A stretch of 64,000 nucleotides of DNA from Stenotrophomonas sp. ASS1 (GCF_004346925.1 NZ_CP031167.1:1632001-1696000); one strand, 5' to 3'. Shown: positions 54,051 through 62,956, counted from the first letter of the stretch. A program made the numbers and translations. Notes: a model not told the origin generated them from the sequence alone.

Positions 54051-54756
54051 GGTCTTCAACCGCGGCGATGAAGTGATCCGCGCCGAAGCACTGGGCAAGA
54101 CCTACGCCGAAGGACGCATGCAGACCCCGGTGTTCGATGGCCTGGACCTGACCGTGACCGCCGGCGAAACGGTGGCGATCATCGGTGCTTCCGGTGCCGG
54201 CAAGAGTACGCTGCTGCACCTGCTGGGTGGCCTGGACATTCCGACCGCCGGCGAGGTCTATGTGACCGGCCAGCGCATGTCAGCGCTGTCCGATACCGCG
54301 CGCGGCCTGCTGCGCAACCAGGCGCTGGGCTTCGTCTATCAGTTCCACCACCTGCTGCCTGAGTTCACCGCGCTGGAAAACGTGATGATGCCGGTGCTGC
54401 TGGCCGGTACTGCAGTGGCCGAGGCGAGCAGCCGGGCCACCACGCTGCTGGAAGCGGTCGGCCTTGGCCATCGCCTGGACCACAAGCCCGGCGAACTGTC
54501 CGGAGGCGAACGCCAGCGTGCCGCAGTGGCGCGTGCGCTGGTCAATCATCCGGCCTGCGTGCTCGGGGACGAGCCGACCGGTAACCTCGATGACCGCACC
54601 GCGGCGACGGTGTTCGAGCTGATGCTGGAACTGAATCGTGCGCGGCATACCAGCCTGGTGCTGGTGACCCACGACCGCAGCCTGGCACGGCGCCTGGACC
54701 GGGTGCTGGAGCTGCGCGAGGGGCGCCTGCACGCGCTGGCCCACGCCGACGTCTGA
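54043..54756 (+). CDS. lolD: lipoprotein-releasing system ATPase
   Basis: A 237-aa ABC ATPase. Walker [10 protein letters not shown], '[16 protein letters not shown]', Q-loop [21 protein letters not shown] (LolD-specific), signature [15 protein letters not shown] and Walker [12 protein letters not shown], with the H-loop His in VLVTHD. Forms LolC/E-LolD complex with the overlapping upstream gene. Confidence 0.95.
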   Translation: MNKVFNRGDEVIRAEALGKTYAEGRMQTPVFDGLDLTVTAGETVAIIGASGAGKSTLLHLLGGLDIPTAGEVYVTGQRMSALSDTARGLLRNQALGFVYQFHHLLPEFTALENVMMPVLLAGTAVAEASSRATTLLEAVGLGHRLDHKPGELSGGERQRAAVARALVNHPACVLGDEPTGNLDDRTAATVFELMLELNRARHTSLVLVTHDRSLARRLDRVLELREGRLHALAHADV

Positions 54757-54774
54757 GGCGCCGGGCCCGCTTTG

Positions 54775-54836
54775 GTGGAAGCCGACCTTGGTCGGCTGCT
54801 CTTGCAGGGCAAGCGCCAACCAAGGTTGGCGACTAC
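54775..54836. repeat. two SMAG-type hairpins, opposite orientation
   Basis: A GTGG-headed hairpin with GCCGACCTTGGTCGGC (54775-54797) and a reversed copy ending in CTAC (54812-54836), after lolD. Confidence 0.65.
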
Positions 54837-54944
54837 CGTGGTCCGGCCAGGAGCCGCCGACCGGCTGCTGAATGGGGTGCTGGCTTTCGCGCCGGCGTTG
54901 TCTGCGCAGGCGCATGATGGCGACAGTTCCCCGAGGAGATCGCC

Positions 54945-55394
54945 ATGAAGACCCCGATCCTGATGGCCGGACTCTGCCTGGCGCTGGCCGCCTGCGCGAC
55001 CACCGGCCGGCTCAGCTCTGCCGAGAAACTTGACCTGTACCGTTCCCATGCTGGCGCGCCGCAGAACGACATGCAGTTCTTCGGCAGCCTCAATGGCTGG
55101 ACCGAGCTGGGCGACAGCGCGCTGGCGGTGTGGACCCGTCCCAGCGAAGCCTATCTGCTGGAATTGAGAGGTCCCTGCCAGGACCTGCCGTATGCCACCG
55201 CCATCGGCCTGACCAGCCAGATGAACCGTGTTTCGGCGCGTTTCGACAAAGTGCTGGTGCGCGACCCGACCGGCGGGCCGCGCATGCCGTGCTTCATCGA
55301 CAGCATCCGCAAACTGGACGTGAAGGCGCTGCGTGCCTCCGAACAGGAGCTGCGCCAGGCGCAGGTGCAGGAGCGCGAGGAAAGCACGAAATAG
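54945..55394 (+). CDS. DUF6491-like small lipoprotein
   Basis: A 149-aa predicted lipoprotein (lipobox LAAC, Cys17). The mature part has 'YRSHAGAPQNDMQFFGSLNGWTELG' and a Cys pair (in 'RGPCQDL' and 'RMPCFID') that could form a disulfide. It matches the style of DUF6491 proteins of xanthomonads, of unknown function. Ribosome site GAGGAGA precedes the ATG at 54945. Single gene. Confidence 0.72.
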   Translation: MKTPILMAGLCLALAACATTGRLSSAEKLDLYRSHAGAPQNDMQFFGSLNGWTELGDSALAVWTRPSEAYLLELRGPCQDLPYATAIGLTSQMNRVSARFDKVLVRDPTGGPRMPCFIDSIRKLDVKALRASEQELRQAQVQEREESTK

Positions 55395-55398
55395 TGTG

Positions 55399-55461
55399 GT
55401 AGTGCCGGCCGCTGGCCGGCATCGCGCAGATGCCAGGTTGCCGGCCAGCGGCCGGCACTAC
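55399..55461. repeat. two SMAG-type hairpins, opposite orientation
   Basis: GTAGTGCCGGCC-GCT-GGCCGGCA (55399-55421) and a reversed copy ending in CTAC at 55461, between convergent genes. Confidence 0.7.
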
Positions 55462-55468
55462 CTGTGTG

Positions 55469-55738
55469 TCAGGCTTCCGGGGTGAAGCCGGCCGGCTTTT
55501 GCGCGTCCTTCTCGAACAGGAACTTGACCAGTTCGCCTTCAAGGAACGCGCGATGCTCCGGCGTGCGCGGCGACAGGCGGTTCTCGTTGATCAGCATGGT
55601 CTGGTGCGCCAGCCACGCAGCCCAGGCCTGCTTGCCGATGTTGTTGAAGATGCGCTGGCCCAGTTCGCCGGGGTAGGGCACGAAGTCCAGGCCCTCGGCA
55701 TCGCGTTGTTCGTACTGGCAGAAGACGGTTCGGGACAT
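55469..55738 (-). CDS. yggX: YggX-type oxidative damage protection protein
   Basis: An 89-aa Fe(II)-trafficking protein. Diagnostic start [19 protein letters not shown] with the reactive Cys7, then '[19 protein letters not shown]', '[14 protein letters not shown]' and the C-terminal '[13 protein letters not shown]'. In E. coli and Salmonella it sits next to mutY, as here, and protects iron-sulfur proteins from oxidants. It follows mutY by five bases. Confidence 0.95.
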   Translation of the reverse strand: MSRTVFCQYEQRDAEGLDFVPYPGELGQRIFNNIGKQAWAAWLAHQTMLINENRLSPRTPEHRAFLEGELVKFLFEKDAQKPAGFTPEA

Positions 55739-55743
55739 GGCAT

Positions 55744-56868
55744 TCACTCGTGGTTGCGGGGTTTCTTGGAATTTCGTTTCGGCGTCTTGATCGTTGCGCC
55801 GTCGAGCAGTTTGCGGATCGGTGCCGGCAGGCCCAGCGCGTGCAGTTCGTCGCTGGCGACCCAGCGCAGCGTGGGTTCTTCCACGCGCAGTCCGTGTACC
55901 TGCCGCGACAATACCTGCAGATGCAGCTTGTAGTGGCTGAAGGTGTGCTGCAGCACTGGCAGCTCTTCGGCCTCTTCCAGCGAGCCGTCGACGTGCACGT
56001 CGAACCAGTCCTGCAGCACGCTGCCGGCATCGGCCTGCGGCAGCGTCCACAACTGCGCCCAGATGCCGGTGTCCGGCCGCTTCTGCAGCAGCACACGCTG
56101 CTGGGCGTCGCGCAGCAGCAGCGCAACGGCCTCGCGCTCGGGCAGGGTCTTGCTGGGCTTGGGCGTGGGTAGTTCAGCGGTGCGGCCTTCGCGCCGTGCC
56201 ACGCAGTCATCCTGCAACGGGCAGATCACGCAGGCCGGTTTGGCACGGCTGCACACCGTCGCGCCCAGGTCCATCTGCGCCTGCGTGTAGTCGGCCATGC
56301 GCCCGGCCGGCACCTGCGCCACATGCGCCTCGGCGATCGCCCACAGCTGCTTCTCGATGGCCGGCAGCCCGGGGAAACCATCGATGCCGTGGTAACGGCT
56401 GAGCACGCGCTTGACGTTGCCATCGAGGATCGCGAACGGGTCGTTCCAGGCCTGGCTGAGGATCGCACCGGCGGTGCTGCGGCCGATGCCGGGCAGGGCA
56501 TGCAATGCATCGAAATCACGCGGCAGGTCGCCGTCGTGCAGTTCCACGCAGCGCTTCGCAGCGGCATGCAGGTTGCGTGCGCGGGCGTAGTAGCCGAGCC
56601 CGGCCCACTGCGCCATTACCGCGTCGTTGCTGGCGGCGGCAAGGTCGGGCAGGGTCGGGAAGTGCTGCAGGAACCGCTGGAAATACGGGATGACCGTGGC
56701 CACCTGGGTCTGCTGCAGCATGATTTCCGACAGCCAGACCCGGTAGGGACTGCGCGGGTGCTGCCAGGGCAGGTCGTGGCGGCCGTGGTCGTCGAACCAA
56801 TGCAGCAGGTGTGCAACGAAGCCATCGGTCTGCGTGGTTCCGGCGCTGGCTTGCGGCTGGCGGGGCAT
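55744..56868 (-). CDS. mutY: A/G-specific adenine glycosylase
   Basis: A 374-aa base-excision enzyme removing A opposite 8-oxoG. Catalytic Glu in [15 protein letters not shown], helix-hairpin-helix '[16 protein letters not shown]' with the following catalytic Asp in [11 protein letters not shown], and the [4Fe-4S] motif C-x6-C-x2-C-x5-C ([17 protein letters not shown]). The C-terminal Nudix-like domain ('[18 protein letters not shown]') recognises 8-oxoG. Full length; operon with yggX. Confidence 0.95.
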   Translation of the reverse strand: MPRQPQASAGTTQTDGFVAHLLHWFDDHGRHDLPWQHPRSPYRVWLSEIMLQQTQVATVIPYFQRFLQHFPTLPDLAAASNDAVMAQWAGLGYYARARNLHAAAKRCVELHDGDLPRDFDALHALPGIGRSTAGAILSQAWNDPFAILDGNVKRVLSRYHGIDGFPGLPAIEKQLWAIAEAHVAQVPAGRMADYTQAQMDLGATVCSRAKPACVICPLQDDCVARREGRTAELPTPKPSKTLPEREAVALLLRDAQQRVLLQKRPDTGIWAQLWTLPQADAGSVLQDWFDVHVDGSLEEAEELPVLQHTFSHYKLHLQVLSRQVHGLRVEEPTLRWVASDELHALGLPAPIRKLLDGATIKTPKRNSKKPRNHE

Positions 56869-56885
56869 CGGTGTTCCAGAGAGGC

Positions 56886-56940
56886 AGCCACCCGTGGGGC
56901 GGCTCTACCGGATTGCAGTAGAGCCACGCCATGCGTGGCT
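56886..56940. repeat. two SMAG-type hairpins, opposite orientation
   Basis: A reversed hairpin ending in CTAC (56886-56908) and a GTAG-headed AGCCACGCCATGCGTGGCT hairpin (56918-56940), between ftsY and mutY. Confidence 0.65.
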
Positions 56941-56950
56941 GCACGGTGTA

Positions 56951-58264
56951 TCAGACGCCCAGCGCTTCGGGCAGCAGGGCGTCGACGAAGGCTTCCGGGT
57001 CGAACACGCGCAGGTCTTCCGGGCGCTCGCCGATGCCGGCGAAACGGATCGGAATGCCGAACTCGCGGGCCAGCGCGAACACCACGCCGCCCTTGGCGGT
57101 GCCGTCCAGCTTGGTCACCACCAGGCCGGTCACGTTCACTGCGGCATTGAACTGGCGCAGCTGCGACAGCGCGTTCTGGCCAGTGGTGCCGTCGATCACC
57201 ATCAGCACTTCGTGCGGGGCGGTGGGGTCGATCTTGCCGAGCACGCGGCGGATCTTGCCCAGCTCGTTCATCAGGCCGGACTGGGTATGCAGGCGGCCGG
57301 CGGTGTCGGCGATCAGCACCGAGGTGCCACGGGCCTTGCCGGCCTGGAGCGCGTCGAATGCCACCGAAGCGGCATCGGCGTTCTGCCCCTGCGCGACCAC
57401 GGCCACGCCGTTGCGCTCGCCCCAAGCCTGCAGCTGTGCCACGGCGGCGGCGCGGAAGGTGTCACCGGCGGCCAGCATCAGGCTGTGGCCATCGTCCTTG
57501 AAGCGCTTGGCCAGCTTGCCGATGGTGGTGGTCTTGCCGACGCCGTTGACGCCAACGGTGAGCACCACGAAGGGCTTGGCGTTGCGGTCGATCAACAGCG
57601 GCTTGGCCACCGGCTGCAGGATTGCGATCAGCTCGGCGCGCAGCGCGGCCAGCAGCGCATTGGCGTCAGCGAATTCGCGCGACTTCATGCGCTTGCGCAG
57701 GCCCTCGACCAGGTCGGTGGTGGCACCTACGCCGACGTCGGCGGTGATCAGTGCGGTTTCCAGCTCGTCCAGCAGGTCGTCGTCGAGCTTGGGGTTGCGC
57801 GAGAACAGGCCGCCGAAGCTGCGTGCGATGACGCTGTTGCGCAGGCGTTCGCGCCAGCCAGGCTTGCCGGCCGGGGCCGGGGCGGCATCGACCAGCACTG
57901 GCAGGTCAGTCGCAGGAGTGGCCGGCGCTTCAGCCGGGATGACCGGGGCCAGCGGTGCGAGCACGGCGGCCGCAGCCAGGGCCTCGGCTTCGAAGTCCTC
58001 CGCAGCGATGACGCGTTCCGCAGCCGGCGGTGCCGGTGCGGCGGCCGGCGCTTCGGGCACTGCGACGGGCGCCGGTGCAGGTGTCGGCGCGGGCGTGGCA
58101 GCCTCGGACGTGTTCGGAGCGGCTACCGGAGCGACCGGGGCTTCTTCGACCGGGGCTGCGGACGGGAATGCCGCCGCCAGCTCTTCAGCCGAGTAGTGCT
58201 GGGTCTTGGGCGCCTCCGTTGCGGGGGCATCCTGGGGCTTCTTGCGGCGGAAAAAACTGAGCAT
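56951..58264 (-). CDS. ftsY: signal recognition particle receptor FtsY
   Basis: A 437-aa membrane-associated GTPase receiving SRP-ribosome complexes. N-terminal MLSFFRRKKPQ is the basic amphipathic start, followed by an Ala/Pro/Glu-rich A domain (to about 135). NG domain: 'LDDDLLDELETALITADVGV', G1 GVNGVGKTTTIGKLA, G2/I-box 'LAAGDTFRAAAVAQLQAW', G3 IADTAGRL, G4 VTKLDGTAKGG, and closing 'GIGERPEDLRVFDPEAFVDALL'. Start ATG at 58264. Confidence 0.96.
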   Translation of the reverse strand: MLSFFRRKKPQDAPATEAPKTQHYSAEELAAAFPSAAPVEEAPVAPVAAPNTSEAATPAPTPAPAPVAVPEAPAAAPAPPAAERVIAAEDFEAEALAAAAVLAPLAPVIPAEAPATPATDLPVLVDAAPAPAGKPGWRERLRNSVIARSFGGLFSRNPKLDDDLLDELETALITADVGVGATTDLVEGLRKRMKSREFADANALLAALRAELIAILQPVAKPLLIDRNAKPFVVLTVGVNGVGKTTTIGKLAKRFKDDGHSLMLAAGDTFRAAAVAQLQAWGERNGVAVVAQGQNADAASVAFDALQAGKARGTSVLIADTAGRLHTQSGLMNELGKIRRVLGKIDPTAPHEVLMVIDGTTGQNALSQLRQFNAAVNVTGLVVTKLDGTAKGGVVFALAREFGIPIRFAGIGERPEDLRVFDPEAFVDALLPEALGV

Positions 58265-58393
58265 TGGCAAAAGGCGCTGAAATCAGAGGGATATGCTACC
58301 ACTCGGGCCTGTCGGGCCGATGTGGACTCAAGGTTGCGGCCCACCGGCCGTTAACCGGTCCGGAGGGCTGCGTCGTGCGGCCCGGAGACCGCC

Positions 58394-58693
58394 ATGGACA
58401 ACGTGATGGGAATGGCCCTCAGCGGGATGCGTGCGGCCCAGCAGGGCGTGCAGGTGGCCGCGCACAACGTGGTCAACCTGGCGACCCCGGGTGCCCAGCA
58501 CCTGCAGTTGCAGCGCAATACCACCGAGCAGGGTGGGGTGCAGGCTTTGGTGGCGCCCACCGGCGCCAATGCCGGCGCGCCGCTGGGTGATCTGCTGGCC
58601 GCGAAAGCCGAGGTCGTGGCCTTTGCCGCCAACGCCACGGTGATCCGTCGCCAGGACCAGATGCTGGGCTCACTGCTGGATCGGGACGCCTGA
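58394..58693 (+). CDS. orphan flagellar basal-body-rod-like protein
   Basis: A 99-aa protein. Its N-terminus, MALSGMRAAQQGVQVAAHNVVNLATPG, matches the N-terminal motif of FlgB/FlgC/FlgG rod and hook proteins ('SGMrAaq..l.v.AhNiAN..TPG'). FlgB and FlgC are about 135 aa and lie in flagellar operons; here the protein is shorter and no flagellar gene is near. It may be a rod-like paralog with a new role, or a degenerating one. Ribosome site GGAGACCGCC precedes the ATG. Confidence 0.7.
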   Translation: MDNVMGMALSGMRAAQQGVQVAAHNVVNLATPGAQHLQLQRNTTEQGGVQALVAPTGANAGAPLGDLLAAKAEVVAFAANATVIRRQDQMLGSLLDRDA

Positions 58694-58730
58694 GCAACAC
58701 CGTTTTGGCAGGTGCCAACCGCCGCCCCTG

Positions 58731-58927
58731 GTGGGTGCCAACCTTGGTCGGCACGCTTCGACCCAGCCTGGTAGGTGCCAACCTTGGTTGGCACGCTTTT
58801 GGGGCGCCAACCAAGGTTGGCCTCTACCAGGGCAGCAGTGCCAACCAAGGTTGGCACCTACCAAAGCAGGAATGCCAACCAAGGTTGGCATCCACCAGCA
58901 CCCGGTAGCGCCGGGCCATGCCCGGCG
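58731..58927. repeat. cluster of six SMAG-type hairpins
   Basis: Six hairpins in 197 bp: two forward (58731-58754, 58771-58794), three reversed (58803-58827, 58838-58861, 58872-58895) and one of another sequence class (58904-58927). Five share the TGCCAACC-TTGG-class stem. Each is headed by GTAG, GTGG or close variants. Confidence 0.75.
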
Positions 58928-58940
58928 ACCACTGCCTCGA

Positions 58941-60833
58941 TCAGACCGACAGCTCCAGCAGCAGCTTGTTCAGGCGCGCCACATAGGCACCCGGATCCTT
59001 CAGGCTGTCACCGGCGGCCAACGCAGCCTGGTCGAACAGCACCCGGCCGAGGTCGTCGAAACGCGCGCCATCGGCTTCGGCGTCGAGCTTGGAGATCAGC
59101 GGGTGGCCCGGGTTGATCTCCAGCACCGGCTTGCTGTCCGGCACCTTCTGCCCGCTGGCCTCCAGGATCTGGCGCATCTGCAGGCCCAGGTCCTGTTCGC
59201 CGATGGCCAGCACCGCCGGCGAATCGGTCAGGCGATGCGAGACGCGCACTTCGGCCACGTCATCGCCCAGCACCGTCTTCAGGCGCTCGACCAGACCCTG
59301 CTTGTCCTTGGCCGCAGCTTCCTGTTCCTGCTTGTCCGCTTCGGTTTCCAGGGCACCCAGGTCGAGGTCGCCACGGGCGATGTCGACGAAGCCCTTGCCG
59401 TCGAAATCGGTCAGGTAGCCCATCAGCCACTCGTCGATACGGTCGGTCAGCAGCAGCACTTCCACGCCCTTCTTGCGGAACACTTCCAGGTGCGGGCTGT
59501 TGCGGACCTGGCTGTAGCTCTCGCCGGTCAGGTAATAGATCTTGTCCTGGCCTTCGGTCATGCGGCCGAGGTAATCGGCCAGCGAGACGCTCTGCGCATC
59601 GCCGTCGCCACGGGTGGAGGCGAAGCGCAGCAGGCCGGCCACCTTCTCGCGGTTGTTGTAGTCCTCGGCCGGGCCTTCCTTCAGCACCTGGCCGAATTCC
59701 TTCCAGAACGTGGCGTACTGCTCCGGCTTGTCGGTGGCCAGCTTCTCCAGCATGTCCAGCGAGCGCTTGGTCAGCGCCGCCTTCATCGAATCGATGACCG
59801 GGCCGGACTGCAGGATCTCGCGCGAGACGTTCAGCGACAGGTCGTTGGAGTCGACCACGCCCTTGATGAAGCGCAGGTACAGCGGCAGGAACTGCTCGGC
59901 CTGGTCCATCACGAACACGCGCTGCACGTACAGCTTCAGGCCCTTGGGCGCATCGCGGTGGTACAGGTCGAACGGCGCGCGGCCCGGCACGTACAGCAGC
60001 GAGGTGTACTCCAGCTTGCCTTCGACCTTGTTGTGGCTCCACGCCAGCGGGTCGCTGTGATCGTGCGCGACGTGCTTGTAGAACTCGGTGTACTCGGCAT
60101 CGCTGATTTCGGTGCGCGTACGGGTCCACAGTGCGCTGGCGCGGTTGACGGTTTCCCACTCGACCGCTGCGCCTTCTTCACCGCCCTCCTTGGGCATCTG
60201 GATCGGCAGGCCGATGTGGTCCGAGTACTTCTTGAGGATGCTGCGCAGGCGCCAGCCATCGGCGAAATCGTGTTCGCCATCCTTCAGGTGCAGCACGATG
60301 CGGGTGCCGCGCTCGGCCTTGTCGATGGTGGCGACGTCGAAATCGCCTTCGCCGCGCGAGGTCCAGCGCACGCCTTCGCCTGCAGCCAGGCCGGCGCGGC
60401 GCGAGGTCACTTCCACTTCGTCGGCGACGATGAAGGCGCTGTAGAAGCCGACGCCGAACTGGCCGATCAGCTGCGAATCCTTCTTCTGGTCGCCGGACAG
60501 TTGGCGCAGGAAATCGCCGGTGCCGGACTTTGCGATCGTGCCGAGGTGGGCAATCGCTTCGGCGCGGCTCATGCCGATACCGTTGTCTTCGATGGTGATG
60601 GTGTGGGCGGTGGGGTCGAAGCTGACGCGCACGCGCAGCTCGCTGTCGCCTTCCAGCAGGGTCGGCTGGGTCAGGGCCTCGAAACGCAGCTTGTCGGCGG
60701 CGTCGGCGGCGTTGGAGACCAGCTCGCGGAGGAAGATCTCCTTGTTGGAGTACAGCGAGTGGATCATCAGTTGCAGCAGCTGCTTGACTTCGGTCTGGAA
60801 GCCAAGGGTTTCGGTCTGGGTGGTCTCGGTCAT
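58941..60833 (-). CDS. htpG: chaperone HtpG (Hsp90)
   Basis: A 630-aa ATP-dependent chaperone. N-domain: '[33 protein letters not shown]' with the catalytic Glu, [23 protein letters not shown] and '[17 protein letters not shown]' form the GHKL ATP site. Middle domain with '[28 protein letters not shown]'. C-terminal dimerisation region to '[10 protein letters not shown]'. ATG at 60833; the long upstream frame covers the IS and repeats and is not coding. Confidence 0.96.
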   Translation of the reverse strand: MTETTQTETLGFQTEVKQLLQLMIHSLYSNKEIFLRELVSNAADAADKLRFEALTQPTLLEGDSELRVRVSFDPTAHTITIEDNGIGMSRAEAIAHLGTIAKSGTGDFLRQLSGDQKKDSQLIGQFGVGFYSAFIVADEVEVTSRRAGLAAGEGVRWTSRGEGDFDVATIDKAERGTRIVLHLKDGEHDFADGWRLRSILKKYSDHIGLPIQMPKEGGEEGAAVEWETVNRASALWTRTRTEISDAEYTEFYKHVAHDHSDPLAWSHNKVEGKLEYTSLLYVPGRAPFDLYHRDAPKGLKLYVQRVFVMDQAEQFLPLYLRFIKGVVDSNDLSLNVSREILQSGPVIDSMKAALTKRSLDMLEKLATDKPEQYATFWKEFGQVLKEGPAEDYNNREKVAGLLRFASTRGDGDAQSVSLADYLGRMTEGQDKIYYLTGESYSQVRNSPHLEVFRKKGVEVLLLTDRIDEWLMGYLTDFDGKGFVDIARGDLDLGALETEADKQEQEAAAKDKQGLVERLKTVLGDDVAEVRVSHRLTDSPAVLAIGEQDLGLQMRQILEASGQKVPDSKPVLEINPGHPLISKLDAEADGARFDDLGRVLFDQAALAAGDSLKDPGAYVARLNKLLLELSV

Positions 60834-60922
60834 CGATAAGGCTCCGTGTGCAATGCCGCGCCAGCGCGTGCGGCCTCGCCAAGGGGTATGGCTGATTGTC
60901 CCGAAATCAAGGGGTTGGTCGG

Positions 60923-61000
60923 GCAGGGTTGCACCCTGCACCCGCCGAGGCCGAAGCAACAGCAACAGCAACAGCAACAGCGGGCATTCCGTGGGATGGC
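60923..61000. repeat. hairpin plus CAACAG-repeat module
   Basis: Hairpin GCAGGGTTGCACCCTGC (60923-60939), four exact CAACAG units (60957-60980) and GGCATTCCGTGGG lead into the left arm of palindrome E5. It mirrors the module at 12857-12932. Confidence 0.6.
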
Positions 61001-61089
61001 GGGGCGGTGTGGGTGGGCAGGACACGCCGTAAACCCGTCCCTGAAGTGACCCCCGGGAGTTGGACGCTAGATCCAACCCCGAGGGATAC

Positions 61090-61608
61090 ATGAACAAATA
61101 CGACGCGCGTTTCAAACTGCAGGTCGCCAAAGAGGCCTGCAAGACCTCCACATCGGTCAAAGCCATTGCCCGTCGCCACGGCCTGGAGTTCTCCACGGTC
61201 AGGCGCTGGGTGGCGACCTATCGGCTGCATGGTTGGCGGGGATTTCATCGCCAGGCCCGGTCCTATGACCTCCCGTTCAAGCTGGCTGTCCTGGAGAAGA
61301 TGAGCCAGGACGGCCTGTCCGGGCGCGAGGCCACCACCTACTTTCAAATTGGCGATGCCGGCGCGGTGGGGCGATGGCGGCGCCTGTATGCTCAAGGCGG
61401 TGCCCAAGCGTTGGCACCCCCTCCGCCGCCGCCCCGAAAGCCGATGAAGAAGACCCGTTCGTCCAAGCCGCCTGAAGATATGAGCCGCGATGAGCTGCTC
61501 AAGGAAGTCGCCTATCTGCGTGCGGAGACCGACTACCTAAAAAAACTCGATGCCTTGATCCGGGAAGAGCAGGCGGCGCAGGACGCAAAGCGATATGAGC
61601 CGCGATGA
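61090..61608 (+). pseudogene. IS3-family OrfA, frameshifted by tandem duplication
   Basis: The same protein as the intact OrfA at 24404 up to 'QAAQDAKR'. The 115-bp duplication then throws the frame off and it ends after YEPR, losing the normal KPSKD end. It is 172 aa, so DNA-binding parts are intact, but the orfA-orfB overlap no longer lies at its end. Normal OrfAB fusion by -1 frameshifting should be blocked or altered. Confidence 0.85.
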
Positions 61609-61706
61609 GCTGCTCAAGGAAGTCGCCTATCTGCGTGCGGAGACCGACTACCTAAAAAAACTCGATGCCTTGATCCGGGAAGAGCAGGCGGCGCAGGACG
61701 CAAAGC
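61477..61706 (+). repeat. 115-bp perfect tandem duplication in IS copy 2
   Basis: Unit 1 is 61477-61591 and unit 2 is 61592-61706, both starting GATATGAGCCGCGATGAGC and ending GACGCAAAGC. The length is not a multiple of three. Confidence 0.9.
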
Positions 61707-61722
61707 GCAAGCCGTCCAAGGA

Positions 61723-62556
61723 TTGAGGCAGGTTCATACGCTGTCGCTTCTGCTCGAAGCAGCTGAGCTGTCACGCAGTACGTTCTATTACCAGAACCAT
61801 GTCCTGGCCCATCCGGATCAGGATGAGGCAGCCCTGTGCGAGCGCATCCGTGCAATCTACGATCAAAGCCAAGGGCGCTATGGCTATCGCACGGTGACGC
61901 TGGAATTAGCCAATCAGGGTCATCGGACCAATCACAAGCGGGTTCAGCGCCTGATGGGGGAGATGGGGCTGAAATCGCGGGTGCGTGTGAAGCGCTACCA
62001 GGCCTTCAAGGGGGCGGCCAATGTTGTGGTTGGCAATGACCTCAATCGCCAGTTCCATGCCGAGCGGCCCAACCAGAAGTGGGTGACTGACGTGACCGAG
62101 TTCAAGGTGCAGGGCATGAAGCTATACCTGTCGCCGATCATGGACCTCTACAACGGCGAAATCGTGGCTTATCAGATCAAGCGTCGGCCCGTATTTGATC
62201 TGGTGGGTCAAATGCTGGAGGAGGCCATCAAGAAGCTTTCCCCGGATGAGCGCCCCATGATCCACTCCGACCAGGGCTGGCAGTACCAGCATGAAAACTA
62301 CCGGCACATGCTGGAAAAGCACTCGTTGAAGCAAAGCATGTCCCGGCGCGGCAACTGCCTGGACAATGCGGCGATGGAGAGCTTCTTTGGAACGCTGAAG
62401 TCGGAATTCTTCTACCTGAACAGCTTTGACAGCCTCGAGAGTCTGGAGGCTGGGCTGGTGGAATACATCCAGTACTACAACGAAGAACGCATCAAACTGA
62501 AACTGAAAGGTCTGAGCCCGGTAAAGTACCGGGAGCAGGCCCAATCGGCCGCCTGA
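61723..62556 (+). CDS. IS3-family transposase OrfB, copy 2
   Basis: A 277-aa DDE transposase, the same as the copy at 23574 except for Val in place of Ile in 'LSPVKYREQ'. The catalytic triad (TDVTEF, HSDQGWQYQ, MESFFGTLKSE) is intact. It opens with TTG. Because orfA upstream is frameshifted, production of the OrfAB fusion is doubtful, but the protein could be supplied by copy 1. Confidence 0.9.
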   Translation: MRQVHTLSLLLEAAELSRSTFYYQNHVLAHPDQDEAALCERIRAIYDQSQGRYGYRTVTLELANQGHRTNHKRVQRLMGEMGLKSRVRVKRYQAFKGAANVVVGNDLNRQFHAERPNQKWVTDVTEFKVQGMKLYLSPIMDLYNGEIVAYQIKRRPVFDLVGQMLEEAIKKLSPDERPMIHSDQGWQYQHENYRHMLEKHSLKQSMSRRGNCLDNAAMESFFGTLKSEFFYLNSFDSLESLEAGLVEYIQYYNEERIKLKLKGLSPVKYREQAQSAA

Positions 62557-62671
62557 CCCCGTCCAAGTCTCGGGGGTCACTTCACCCTGGGGGCTCGATG
62601 GCGCCATCCATGGCGCCAACGGTCCTGCCGACCCACACCGCCCCACCTCTGACAGGTTCACTCGGCTGTTG

Positions 62672-62695
62672 GTAGGTGTCGACCTTGGTCGACAC
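62672..62695 (+). repeat. SMAG-type GTAG hairpin
   Basis: GTAG followed by GTGTCGACCTTGGTCGACAC, the same type as at 13240 and followed by the same ATCTGTCAGATATCGA stretch type. Confidence 0.65.
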
Positions 62696-62720
62696 ATCTG
62701 TCAGATATCGATACATCAAA

Positions 62721-62763
62721 TGGGGTCAGATCCGTTTTCCGCAGGAAAACGGATCTGACCCCA
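62721..62763. repeat. 20-bp perfect inverted repeat, GGGGTC class
   Basis: Arms TGGGGTCAGATCCGTTTTCC and its exact complement around GCA. A related imperfect copy is at 39869. Confidence 0.65.
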
Positions 62764-62798
62764 AGAGACGTTCCGACAGATCGCAGGAGACTGTCGAA

Positions 62799-62900
62799 GG
62801 CGGGGTGGGTCCGGTTGAGGGGGCGTGAGCCGCATGGATGCGGCGACCGAGCTTACATGGATGTACTTGCAGCGCCCCCCTCAACCGGACCCACCCCGCC
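62799..62900 (+). repeat. family-A palindromic element (E8)
   Basis: Perfect 25-nt arms (62799-62823 and 62876-62900). Core: CGTGAGCCGCATGGATGCGG, CGACCGAGCTTACATGGATG, TACTTGCAGCGC. Second hairpin is TACAT-GG-ATGTA. Confidence 0.7.
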
Positions 62901-62956
62901 GGCCCACGGATAGCCGGCTTTTGCCGTTGCTCCGGCCGTTGCCGTGGCTTCGACGG

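Larger units (their letters stand above)
61042..62584 (+). mobile_element. IS3-family insertion sequence, copy 2, with internal duplication
   Basis: A 1543-bp copy of the 1428-bp element at 23546, opposite in orientation. Ends start TGAAGTGACCCCCG; the 3-bp target duplication is CCC (61039-61041 and 62585-62587). It is longer by exactly 115 bp because of a tandem duplication inside orfA. A few base differences separate it from copy 1 (for example in the region after the terminal repeat and one OrfB residue, Val for Ile near the C-terminus). Confidence 0.92.
61001..62644 (-). repeat. family-A palindromic element interrupted by IS (E5)
   Basis: Left arm 61001-61023 and right arm 62622-62644 pair over 23 nt with one mismatch. 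On the minus strand the core reads GGCGCCATGGATGGCGCC, ATCGAGCCCCCAGGG, [IS], GGGACGGGTTTACGGCGTGT. Same insertion point as in E2. Confidence 0.75.

Noticed and set aside
58731..58927. CRISPR-like array
   Set aside because: The repeats are palindromic SMAG hairpins in both orientations with uneven short spacers, and no cas gene is nearby.
23546..62584. Composite transposon made of the two IS copies
   Set aside because: The block between them is essential core genes, each IS has its own 3-bp target duplication, and each lies in its own palindrome.
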